A stretch of DNA of 64,000 bases from Chamaea fasciata (lineage: Eukaryota > Chordata > Aves > Passeriformes > Sylviidae). The stretch is from NCBI GenBank assembly GCA_029207755.1, contig JARCOQ010000005.1:54959563-55023562 (forward strand), read 5' to 3'. The translations under genes and the position numbers were made by a program. Positions 24,561 through 36,079 of this stretch are shown one piece after another. The notes beneath the pieces are model-generated. The model saw only the letters and a program-made list of their open reading frames with translations, made no database searches and was not told the origin of the DNA. Each line of letters begins with the position of its first letter. Position 1 is the first letter of the stretch.

Positions 24561-26959
24561 TGCCTACATTCAGGTGAGAAATGGTGTTCCAGATGGCCCA
24601 GTGAATATTTTAGAGGCTGGCAATGAAGTCAGAGGCATTTGGGGCGAGCAAGAACAGTTCTTGTAGACTGAGAAATGAAGGAGGATAATAAGAGAATATT
24701 GTTATTTAGAGCACACAGAGAGGGATAGGGTGACTGTAAGGAAAATTTGGTTTAGACAGAATTTTGTTTCTTAGTAGTGAGAGGGTTAAGAAGACGATGT
24801 TGTTTGTGTTTTGCCAGTTGAATCCTGCTGTGAAGCTGCTCTTGCTTTTTTCATCGTAATTTCTTTTTGTTTTTCTTTCCTACAAAGGCACCCTTCCTAA
24901 AACAATGTTCCCATCCCTTCTGAGGAAAGTTTGCCAAAGTCATGCACCTCTTTATGCCTTGCACTTTGTGAATATTTCATCTTCCATAAGCCGTGCCAAA
25001 GACTCTCATCATGAAAACAAGGATCTAAATAATTCTGGGATAAATGAGGGCTATTTTTCTCTTTTCCAGTATTAAGTGTTTATAAACTTCAAAGTAATAA
25101 TAACCTTGAAAAAAATTACAAACCGAATGCTTTGAAAAATCAATGCTTTGATTCAGAAGTGCTACCATGAAGTACCTGGGATGGTTTTTTGTTTTTTTTT
25201 TTTTTTTTTTTAAAACACATTGCCTCCCCATCTTATGCAAGCAATTTGTAGATAGCCACAAGACCCAGTGCCCTCAGGACTTGCCTGGCATTTCTTCCAT
25301 GAAAAAAATGGAGTTCTCAGAAGAGTCTAATTTAATGTGTGGTACTATGAACTTTCACTGAGGGAAGGTATGTCTCAAATCGGAGCAAGTAATCCTTTTT
25401 AAGTTGTTTTCTCATGGTCAGTATTTACTTTCCATGTGGGCGAAAGAGTGCTGGTGCTGTTCACCCCATGGAAGATGCCTGCCCGGATAGACTGCAGCCA
25501 CAAGGGGGATATTCTGGGGCAGGGTTGTTGTCCCTGTGGATGTCCTGTGGGTCATTCCCCTGATCCATGGCCCCTTGGACCAGGTACAGCCCACGGGGGG
25601 ATTGTACATCAGGACAAACATCTGTGCCTGGCACAGGCCCAAAGAAGAGGAGAGGTCAGGGACCTGTGGTGTAAATACATAGAGAAAAGCCAAGGGGATG
25701 AGGGATGTGAAGGGGTGGCCTGAACTGAGACACTGATAGGTTGTAACGTGTGACACAGATAGATCTTCTTTTCTGAGGGCTCTGTGTGATTATCACATTG
25801 GTCTTCAGGAAACTGAGAGGCCAATTTCACCTCCTCCACACTTTCTGTGGGGCTTGGCAGTAGTTTCAGAGCCTAGGCACACGTGATTTGCTTTGTTACA
25901 TGGCAGGCCAATGCAGACCATCACCTGGGAATGTGATGGAAATGGTTTTCACTCGATATCGTGTGAGAAAACTCCTGGAGTGTCAGCAAAACCCTGTGCT
26001 TCCTGCCAAGTGAATTTATGCGTTTCCATCTTCCTAATTTGTGCAGACACAGAAATCCCCCAGACCAGCCTTAGTTTTCAAAGCTGTTGAGAGAAAATCC
26101 CTGCTTTCCTCTGGCACTGGGAAAGTCTACGGGCACACTCGGGTGCCCTTGGTATCTGCCTTGGGCCTGCACACTTTGTGCCCTTCCCTCTGTGCCACAG
26201 GAGAAATCCCTCTGTGCAACAGCCAGGGCACAGTGCGAGTGTCACACAGCTCCAGCCAAATCAGTTCTGACTCGAGCCCCCAAAGGAAACTCCGCACATC
26301 TGTAATGTATTTATGGCTCTGCTTGCTCATTTGTCCTCCCTGTGGTCTCTTTTAATGAAGGGTATGAAAAATTAAACTCCTTCATAGGCTCCAGCGAGCT
26401 AAACAGACGTAGTGAGTGAATGCTCTGTTCCTGAAGCACCGTTCTGCCAGTTACTGGTTGACAAATTTACGTGGGTGCATGGAATGGGATCTGTAATGAG
26501 CTTCCTGCACAGTCAGGGCCAAACTGTGCCAGGAGCAGGGCTCATGAGTCCCGTGCTGGGACTGAGGGCAGTTTTATAGACCTGAAATGGGCAGTGCTGT
26601 TTGTGCAGCAGTGAGTGGATTTACAGTACAAAACTCCAGAATTACATTTTTTTTTTAATTACACAGCAGCAAAAGAGCCCGGGGAGGGGATGTGGACCCC
26701 AACACCCCTGATGATGTATGGAGCAATGAAAGGGAAAGGTTGGAACTGTTCTCTATGCTGTGTCTTTAAAAAATGTGACTCTCCCACAAGCTGGAGGCTG
26801 CCTGTTCAGTCATTTCAAGGTGGATATAACTAACACACTGCGCAATTTACATAAGACTTATCTTTGGTTAAATTCTTTTAAAAGGATACCATCAATTTAA
26901 AGATTACTTTTCCCTGGGTCATTAAAGTTAGGCACATACTAATTTATTAAAGGGTAATG
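24561..26959. other. Intergenic, no gene seen
   Basis: Contains the T-rich run at 25.2 kb. The stretch 25.4-25.75 kb is G+C-richer and open on both strands, but has no splice or protein signature. Confidence 0.5.
25185..25211 (+). repeat. T-rich run (T6 G T20)
   Basis: A near-pure T tract, interrupted once by G. Simple repeat. Confidence 0.95.
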
Positions 26960-27440
26960 TATTATACCTAGGAAGTGATAGTATCTGCCAGAAATTCCAG
27001 GGAGGCTATAGAGGTCTTGCTGTGATGAGCCAAGCCGATAAGAGCGCACGGCAAGACAGCTGCGTTAATAGAGCTGCCTGTTCCTCCCGGACCGGGGATG
27101 CAGCGCGGTGGCAATAATCCTTTTGGGAAGGTGGCGTGGAGAGACGCAGCAGTGGAGCCTACAGCGGGGAAAAAATGAAACGGATCAAATCTTATTGACC
27201 GAGCAACGCTGCAACACATCACAGGAGCGGCTGCTAACGCTGCTTAGCATGTGCCAAGTGCTGTCCAGCCATGTGCAAATAAAAAGCTCCTCTTCGGAAG
27301 AGCTTTCACAATCACAAAAATGTGCTAAAAGCCTGGGTGCCCCATCAAGCAACCGGCCTGCCAGGAGACATGCGGGAAAGTTTGCAGTGTAAATAACCCT
27401 TTCCTGAGTTATATCTGCATAGAATTTTGCAGCTAAAATG
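26960..27440. promoter_or_regulatory. Putative regulatory block with raised CpG content
   Basis: Roughly 480 bases hold several CpG dinucleotides (GCCGATAAGAGCGCACGGC, CCCGGACCGGGG, CAGCGCGGTGG), unlike the CpG-poor flanks. GATAAG and CAGCTG motifs are present. Retained CpG in a distal region is compatible with an unmethylated enhancer. No coding frame is convincing. Confidence 0.28.
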
Positions 27441-27807
27441 ACCCCGTGGGGATACAAAGGTGCCCGCATCACCTGTGGTGGAGGAACCGTGGTGATGTTC
27501 CCAGCCCATGTGATATCAACAAGAAAAATGCGTGAGTAGCAATTTCAGAAGTCAGACCTGAAGGCTACTCAAACTTCATCACCGAGGGGATGAGCCACTG
27601 AGGCTAAAAATTTGGCTGGGGAGAGAGATGCTTCAGTGTAACAAGCACCAGAGGAACAACGCTCCGGGAAGCACCAGCGTCAGCAAAGGGACAAGGTGAC
27701 AGTTGTGAACTGGAGCAAGTCTGATCCCTCAGCCTCACTCAGCACCCTGGGATTATCCCAGCAGGTCACTGAGAAACACAGAGTAGAGCTGTTCACTAGG
27801 AAAAGAA

Positions 27808-27829
27808 GGGGGGGGGGGGGGGGGGGGGG
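27808..27829 (+). repeat. G22 homopolymer
   Basis: Twenty-two consecutive G residues, the longest G run in the window. The length is probably polymorphic and hard to sequence. It is a strong G-quadruplex candidate on the plus strand. Confidence 0.95.
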
Positions 27830-30800
27830 AGGAAATATCTCAATGGGAATCAAAGCTGAATTGCAGAGGTTGCTGCAGCAAACCAAGATGGAAAACCCAC
27901 GGCTGAGAGTGGGGAGGAAAGAGCAAAGGCAGCGTGAGAGGCCCTGGAAGTAGGTCTGGGCTTGGACTTGGCCTCTGTCAGCAGGATTGTGTAAGCAGGG
28001 AAGCTCCTGCCAGTGCCTCGCTCAGGGCTGGGAGTGGAGGCTGGCAGGGATGCAGGGACGGCATCGCAGTGCGGGACGAGTTTCTCTCATAGACAGGAAA
28101 TGTGTACAACGATTTCCCTCCTGCGAATGCCAAACTGGGCTACAGGGACAGGGCAGAGGGAAGGAGTGAAAAAACCCCCACACTTTATGCTGAAATAATT
28201 TTGTTAATTATTGCAATTCTAAGCCAGTCCCAGGATTTTAGAATAACACCCTCAAAGTTCAGCATTAAGCGCCGTACCTGATGTCTCGTGTTTTGAGATC
28301 ACAAATCATTTCCAGATCTTTGGCTCCTAACAGGCACCATCAGCACAAACCTTTTCCCCAAACATTTTCTATTTTTAACCCCTGAGAGGGCCTGGGAAAC
28401 TCGAAAGTGATCTGCTTTTCTGCTAAATCGCAAAGAGGCATCGCTGATAACTGAGGGCTGGGATGCCATGGGGCAGGAAAGGCTTGTTCCAGAGGCCAGA
28501 GCAAAGGCATTTTCATGCAAGATCTACTCGAGGCTCCATCATCCCACACCACAGGGACACAAAGCCTCCTCCTACCCTGCCCAGGAGCAGCTGGAGCAGG
28601 GAGGCAGGATTTGGGCAGCTCGCCCAGGAACACAGTGACAGACCCTGACTCAGAGCTTAAACAACCTTGCCCTTCCTGTGGATGTTTCCCTGAAAGGAGT
28701 GACTTAGTCTTAAGCAAAACTGGAACACCAAGAAATCGTTGGAATTCAGGAATCACTTGTTTTCCTTTTGCACAGTTTCAGGTTCTTTTTTTTCTTTTTC
28801 TTTTTTAAGGATGAGCCTTATTGCTCCTCTTGCTCATTTTCTGGTTTGAGCAACTTCTAATGTGAGAAAGACACACAGAAGAGTTAACACACATAATTTC
28901 TGAATTCCAAGACAGCTTTCAAAGGAAGTGATAGTGTTTTTTTCAGTGCTACTGTCAATAAATCTTCAGGTTTTGAAACTAAAATCTTTTTTTCCTCATT
29001 AAAAAAAAAAAAATCTGCCTTCAGTGAGAAGTTTTGATCTGAACACAGAGTCCGAATTGTGTGTTGGGCACTGACTTGAGATGGATCTGTGGCTTAAGCA
29101 AGGAACTTCCCCTTTTCCCTAGTTTTCCTATTTGAACTGTTGTTTCTCTTCCAGCAGAGCTTTATAAACATCCAAGCAAAAAGAACTTGGAGAAATGTGC
29201 TGCTGTTATACAACTGCTAATCATTACTATTCTTCTATTGTATTTGGTGACGTAAGACAGCCCCAACCAGATGCCTTGAGATCTGAGGAAATGTCTGCAA
29301 GGCATCTTTGTGGTAACACATGGGTGCAGATTCCATTCATCATTTCCTTGACAGTTTAACTAACTACTCCCAAGCCAAAAAAGATCCCTGAAATCCCTCC
29401 CAGAAATATTAGCTGAAGGACAGGAGCAAGTCACTATAAAAGCTCAGGCAGCTTGTGTGGAAATTTCAAGGCTCAGGGACTGTCAGGAAAGGGACTACAG
29501 AACATAATGAAAAAATGCTGCCTTGCTATACATGGGCCTAAATTCTATACACAGGGATTTACACCTCCACTGGACACACAAAAAAAGAAAAAAGGAAAAG
29601 AAAAAAAATCAGAGCTCTGCACATTGTACACAGTTGGAACCATTCATCCAGAAACTCTGGTTTGAACTTTCCGAAGTACCTATGGGATTTAGAACAAATC
29701 CCAGTTAACTTCAGTAGAACTGGGGCCCTTGCACACTTGAATAATTGAAAACTCCAGTAAGAATCACTAGAAACATGTTTTTCAACCTTTTACAATTTGC
29801 AGCACCTTAAAACCTTGCTTTTTCCAGTGGAAGTGTCAGTTCCTATATAGTGATTTAATACTGCAGAAAATAGGTTTGCTTTTCTTAGTTACCCTCTGCA
29901 GACGCCTTAAATACACTCTATGAACACACAGATTGCAGGTTAAAAACTGAAACTTTGACATATCTCAAAATATTTATTGTTTTCTCTAGAGCCCTTTGTC
30001 CTGGCATCAAACAATTATACAAAAGTCAGGGTCTAGTTCTTGTGGTTAGATAAAGCTGAAAAGCATCAACTTTAAATGTTTAGTATTGAAATGTTGAGGG
30101 TTTTTTTGAAGTGCCAACTGCATAATGTTTTGAACTCTAGATTAAAACCTTTGAATATTTGGTGTTGGTAATGATGTATTCCTGATAGTGCACGCCTTGT
30201 GTTGGCCCTCTACCCATTGTATAAGCACCATGTTAAAAACCAAAATTTTGTATTGACACATAGTGGGGAGGAGACACTCTCCACACTTGTTTCTGGCTGA
30301 ATACCTTGGAAAACCTGGGGAAGCATTCTGTCCAGGACCACCAGAACATGACATTATTACATTACAGCGTGACCTGTGCAAGTTGAGGTGCGGATCCACG
30401 CTGTCTTCGGGGGTATTGTAGAAAATCTGAACTCAGCTCTGTATTGAAGCTTACAAGAATGACAACTCGAGAAGAGCACAGAGAGCCAGGTCCAGGCCAT
30501 GAAACACAGCTTTAAAGGTCGTATTCCTCTTGGCACCAGAAGGAACCATGGCCATGAGCAATTTGCTTTGTGTTTATGGCTTTTACCTTGGTGAGTTGTT
30601 TGTCTTCTAATAAACTTCTTGACTCACTAATCATCTGTTCAGAGGAGCTTTCTGAGCTGTGACTGGGGAAGAGATGAATGTATCCAGTTCTGGAATTATG
30701 CAGTGAAATGCTACTCTGCATATTATAGCTGCAGCATGATATATTAGCCTATAAAACACAGCATGGGAAAGCCTGAGAAAAATGGGAAGGAGGGACTTGG

Positions 30801-31403
30801 TGAGCTGTGTGATGAAGGGAGGCAGTGCAGGGAAAAGGTGTTACCTTGCTGAGGCCTAGCAGGGAATGGGAGATGATGGAGGAAGGAGTTTGGGGTGAAA
30901 AATCTGTGCTTGATGTGGTCGTAAGAGAACTAGTCACTGCAGGACTGTAAAGAGCAGCAGCTGGAAGTGATGATGAGCTGTGTGATGCAAAGAGACAGAA
31001 CATCACAATAATCTCTTCCAAGTGTCAGGATATCCCAGCTGGATACAATGGGAACTGAAAATCACAGGCCAAGGGTTGTCCCTGCACCATGACCAGCCTG
31101 ACCACAACTGGGGCACTGTCACCATCCTTACAACTGCAGTCATGCCTGAGGCCGGGGCAGTAACAGGATTTTAATGACTTGGGAAAGCAGCAAGGCCCTT
31201 TCTGACACAGAGTGACATGTAGGGGGGTGGGAAACAAGTGAGAGGTGGTGGATAGGTGTTTAATTAAACTACGTCCAGCCTGAAGGCAGTACTCAAAAAA
31301 ATTTGAGGTTCTTCTGTGTATCAGGTCAGATTTCTCCCTCAGCCCCAAACTCACCAAGGGTTGAAGAACCTGACCTAGCTGTTTTTCTAAAGGTTTGGAT
31401 GAC

Positions 31404-31462
31404 TTGGTTTGGTTTGGTTTGGTTTGGTTTGGTTTGGTTTGGTTTGGTTTGGTTTGGTTTGG
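31404..31462 (+). repeat. (TTTGG)n microsatellite, about 12 copies
   Basis: A near-perfect pentanucleotide array of 59 bases. It creates artificial open frames on both strands (WFGLV repeats on plus, NQTKP repeats on minus), which are not genes. Confidence 0.97.
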
Positions 31463-33011
31463 TGGGCAAAAAGACAAGTTTACAGATACATTTTGGCATT
31501 AGAAAGGAATTGTTAATTGTTACAACTTGAAAAAACAGATTACTCTAAGGTTAAATATCAGAAAATATTAATAAAATGAAACAGAGACTTTTAAGTCTGA
31601 ATCCCAGGTTAAAATCAAGTCTAAATGAGGACACATCCAACATTGCTCCTTTTGGAAAGTGCTTGGTAGCCTATATGAAGTTAGCTGGGCTTGCTCAGAT
31701 AAGGTCTGCCCTTTGATTTTCACCATTTTGGTCAGTTTTGAAAGTGATTGGGTTGTTGTGGTCCACAGCCATGCTGAGGTGTTCACAGCTGAAATGTAGC
31801 AGTGTAAGCAGAACTGCAGGAACCTGAGCACTGTTTTATCTGTTCATTTGTTTCAGTGGCTGGTCCCACGGCTTAGTTCAAACAGCCTTTCATGGCTGCT
31901 AAATGTACGGAAATCTTGGGAACGTGCAGCCAACAGGGCAGATTTGGGGTCCAATTTGTTTTCAAACCTTTGGATATTGCTTATAGGGTGGTATGGGATA
32001 ACGCTGTGACTGAGCATTAACATTGTAAAAGATCATTTCTACTCTGAAAAGGGAATTTTTTTAAGTGCCAGGAAAAGCTACACGGTCACTGAAACCTTTA
32101 TCTGGTCCCTTGTTCTCTGAGCCACTCTGAACATGTCTTTACTCCCATGACCTTGTACTTTTTTTTTGCTGTAGAAAAGCAATGGCCTCATTAAATAAAC
32201 CTGACCAAACAGGTCCCTGTTGCACACCCATTGTCTGTGTGCTGAGGGTCACAAGGACAGAAATAAAAAGCCATTGCTCTGGTGACCCTTGTGATATGCA
32301 TAAGGAACATGAAGCAAGATTATCTATATTGAGAACAGGAGTTTTCTGAGTTTCAAGTACCTATTCTTGCACTGGATTAACATCTCCTCTGCCCTTCCAA
32401 GTCTTGCTAACAGAACATCAGCAGCAGGAGTGTGACCCCCTCTCCTGCTGAAGCAATTCTGCTCTTTGGGCTTATGGAATGCCAATAATGACTGTGAACT
32501 TGCCACTGGTGAGGCCAGATGCACTTTGGAGCAGGTATTTGCTGACAGCAGAAAAGCAGAGGACTCCTGATTTCCTCTCCAGGCTCCAGAGAGGGATGTG
32601 TTCTACTGTCCAGTTTTCTGCCTGCCTATTTGAAGCATCCAGCTTCCCCTTTTCATTCTTGGGATGTTATTCAGCCAAGTGTTGTCTGTGGGTTCTCCCA
32701 TCACCTTGAGTGGGTTTTTCAAACCATAGGGAGGTCTGAGGGGCCACATCCTGACCCCCATGTCATGCCCAGCTTCTGTCTCCCTACCCCAGGTAACCTC
32801 TGTAAACCTCAAGTCTCCACTCTCTGCCTCAGGTATTGTCTCATAACCTAATCTCCTTTTCTTGTTCCTTATCTTGCTCCTCACACTGCTGTACAGTTCT
32901 GGTAGCTTCCTTCTTCATGTGGTTAAGGAGGAGAGAAACCCTGGGAAAGCAGTGGGAAGGAGGGCTTGCTGTTTGCTTTGGTGCCCCATCCATGAGCTAG
33001 AGGAGGAGGAG

Positions 33012-33120
33012 GAATCACAGAATCATAGAATGGTTTGTGTTGGAAGGGACTTTAAAAATCTTCTTGTTCCAACCCCCCGCCTTCTATCCCTTGGACCTAT
33101 CTCTGACTGCTGGCACAGAG
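33012..33120 (-). mobile_element. CR1 LINE 3' end (antisense to plus)
   Basis: It begins with GAATCACAGAATCATAGAAT (the antisense of the 8-base tail repeat), followed by GGAAGGGAC and TTCCAACCCCC. The match fades after about 80-110 bases, as expected of a short 5'-truncated copy. Confidence 0.9.
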
Positions 33121-33959
33121 CTCATTCAGTCCCTTTCTGTGAGATTAGTGTGGTGCGTGAAGGGGTCTGGTAAGAGAGAGAAATGACCCTGAGGGGGCTG
33201 AGACAACCCAGCCAGGAGAAGGAGTCAGGCAGGGACCTTCCCATTCTCTTATCCCAGAGTCCTTCGACGAACCCAGCAGATCAGAGTGGTGTGGTCTCTG
33301 GATCTGGCCAAATGGTGCATGCAGTTTTTCAAAGCCTCCTAATGCCATTAAATTGGGGCAAGCTTTCACAAAGGCAAATTTCATGTTCCTTTTCTGAAGG
33401 CTAAGGGCATTAAAGCCTCTCTGAAAAAGATTACCAGAGTATTTTGACAAGGCAAAATGTAGCCTAGTCCTGGTCTGAGAGATAAGAGAAACTTCTGGCT
33501 AAGATTTTCCCACGTAGTTCAGATTTAGGTAAATGTTCAGCATGGAAATTTTAGCTAAAATATCTAATGTTTGGTAAATGTACTTGAACAATCTTAACAA
33601 TAGAGCTGTCAGCCTACAAGAAGGAGTTTGCACTGTTTTGGCAAAAAGATCTAAGATTGAATGGGTATAAGGCAAAGCTGGGAAAATAATGTTTTTAACT
33701 ACTTCTCAATGAGTCATCAACAGGTTTTTAAAAACTTGGTAATAACAATGGTTTTTTAGAACACATGAGATGCTTTTCTTCAGAAAGCAGCATTATAATG
33801 AGGGAGGAGTGGAAATGCATGTGCTTTTCATCTGCAGGGAACACAAAGAGACTATGTAATGTAAAGCAGGCTTTAAAAGAGACAAATAAGCATGTTAGAG
33901 AAAAATACTTGAGGAATAAATCTGGAGAACAACGTTTCAAGTGTGCACAGAACCGCTTC

Positions 33960-34265
33960 CGTATCTTCTGAAGTATATGAGCCAGGCAGAGGAAACTGCT
34001 CCCAGAGTCACGGCAGGGCTGATAGATTGGCTCGCACGCCCGGGACTGACAAACAGGTTTTGTGCAAATCTCTTTCAGACCGTTTCCCTTTTCTTCTGAT
34101 AAATATTTAAAAAGAGATTCGTCTCACCAAGATGACTTTATATGAGAAAGTGATCAGGGAGTTTAATATGAATGGATCTGAAAGAGTTTTACGAACTTGT
34201 TTTGTTTTTACTTTATTTTATACAGCGGGCAACTGATATCACTTACAAACTCCCGCAGAGAGCCT

Positions 34266-34302
<37 letters not shown>

Positions 34303-34560
34303 GGTTACAAGCCACTCACAGGCAGAAGTCTGAACGACTTCTGATACCATTATGGTCTTCCAGTTTCCCTCTTTTTCTCCTATAGCCTCTGCCTCTCTGC
34401 CGAGCCCTGGAAAGACCGTGGCCCCGGCCCCACCCTGCTGGTGGAAAGTTCCTGGAAACCATCAATCAGAAGGAGTTGCCTTTAGCAACCAACAACAAAT
34501 CTGTCCGTGATCACCGCGGGGATGGAGAGTATGTGGTTATTACTGTGTTGATGTTCAGCT
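33960..34560. promoter_or_regulatory. Putative regulatory block with RFX X-box and PBX-type site
   Basis: At 34475-34489 the sequence GTTGCCTTTAGCAAC fits the RFX X-box pattern RYYNYY-N3-RRNRAC. The PBX-type site ATCAATCA lies just upstream at 34461-34468. The block has more CpG and G+C than its surroundings and contains the (CTG)n repeat. These facts suggest an enhancer-like element, but conservation could not be tested. Confidence 0.35.
34268..34302 (+). repeat. (CTG)n / (GCT)n triplet repeat, about 11.7 copies
   Basis: An uninterrupted 35-base CTG array. A local plus-strand frame would read it as poly-Leu, but nothing around it looks like a coding exon. It sits inside a block with transcription-factor-like motifs. 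Confidence 0.97.
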
Positions 34561-35989
34561 GAGAATTCCTGGCATCGGGAAGACTTAACCTGTAGGAGCT
34601 TTCAGAGGGCAAGTATTAAGTAATGTCTGCAGGGTGTGATGGGAGGCTCCTCCAGCTTGGCTGCACCCCAGTCACTGTCACTGAGGGCAGGAAGAGATCC
34701 TGAGCCAGTTTGGAAAGAAAGGACTATGAGGTGCCTGTCTCAGTTGCTAAAAACACCATCAGGCAGCCTTGCAGTCCTCAGCAAGGCTTGAAAAATCTGT
34801 AGGGGTAGAAATGTCCCAGTCAGCCTTTCTAATAGGGTGAATTATAATATATTTTAATGTTCTTACTGCTGACTTGTTATGTAAAACCTTAAACACTTGT
34901 CAGGGGAAGATAGGTGTATCTATTAAAAGACACAGGTGTGTATGCTATCTATATATTTTTGCATTGAAAAACCATATCTGCCTGTGGATATTTTACCCAG
35001 GTACCCCACAGGTGTCAGTGCTGTCTCCAGGCTCAACTCGGAACACCTCCCATCCCTTCCCAGCACAGAGAAATGAGACAGCACGAGCTGCAAGGGTATG
35101 GAACACAGGGATGCACAAACAGAATTGCAGTCATTTGTAAGCCTTGTCTAGGGACCAGGTGCTGCATTCCACAGAGAGGGGCTAAGAGCAGCAGCCTCTG
35201 AGGGTGGATATCAGCACAGAGGTTATGAATTCTGACCCTCCCAACTCAAAATGTTTCCCTAGGTCAGGGCTGTGTGGGTTTCAGCAGCCGTCCCTGCTAA
35301 TACCTGTGCCCTCGGGAACAGGAGGTGGAGAGGAAAAGGAGAGAATACACGAACACACACTTAAAAATCAGCTCAGGTTTCAAGGGGGAAAAAGCCAAAG
35401 AGGAGGATTTCCTTATTTCTTTCCTCCCCTAAGCCCCAGATGTAGGGAAGAAGCCTGTTGTGGTGTTGGAGTGAGGCAGAACTGTTGTTGTGCAGATCTC
35501 AGCATCTCTGCTCATTCTGCCTTTGGGGAAGTTCAGTAATTTCAACACCGTCTCTGGGATTTTCCAGAGAGCACAATCTCCCAGTTAGCCAGTCATTCAG
35601 CCTCTTCTCCCAGTGCTCTCTTGAAAGAATCGAGGCATTTTCAGAGGAGTCAGAGGGCATCACTGGCTTGGCTTGACATTTACACTTGTGTTTTTATCAG
35701 AAGACAGGGGAATGGATTTCAGTGCTGGTAAACCTGAACACAGTGAATTTTGTTTTCTCCTCGAGAGTTTTTAGAGCTCACTTCCTCAGACCTATTCACA
35801 ACCTAAAAATAACTCTCTTTTCATCAATTCATTAACAAACGCCTATTGCAGTGCACTGCACCTTGTTATTGATGTTCTTGTGATATAAATAACTGCCTGA
35901 CCACTTCTGCTGGACAATCAAATGCCAGAGCATATATTTATTTCATGATGGAGCAATCAATTTTTAATTTCCCCTCTCTCTTTCTGCAG

Positions 35990-36079
35990 CTGTCTAAAAT
36001 CTACAGGAATGCCTGAAGTCAGAGGAACTGCTGCTTACCAGAATAGGTTCTGCTCCCTGAGTATCTGGTCTATTCTTTG
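35990..36079 (+). other. Candidate 90-base plus-strand exon
   Basis: CCCCTCTCTCTTTCTGCAG precedes it and G|GTAGGT follows. One of the two frames checked is open throughout (CLKSTGMPEVRGTAAYQNRFCSLSIWSIL). No partner exon or protein family is recognised. It might be an exon of a non-coding RNA or coincidence. Confidence 0.17.

Larger units (their letters stand above)
27441..33011. other. Intergenic, mostly unique
   Basis: Contains the G22 run and the (TTTGG)n array. No exon or RNA gene recognised. Confidence 0.5.

Noticed and set aside
29573..29608. A-rich stretch that could be a retrocopy poly(A) tail
   Set aside because: No recognisable gene-derived sequence lies directly upstream, and the tract is interrupted by G residues.
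31025..31530. Frames with NQTKP (minus) and WFGLV (plus) peptide repeats
   Set aside because: Both are translations of the (TTTGG)n microsatellite.
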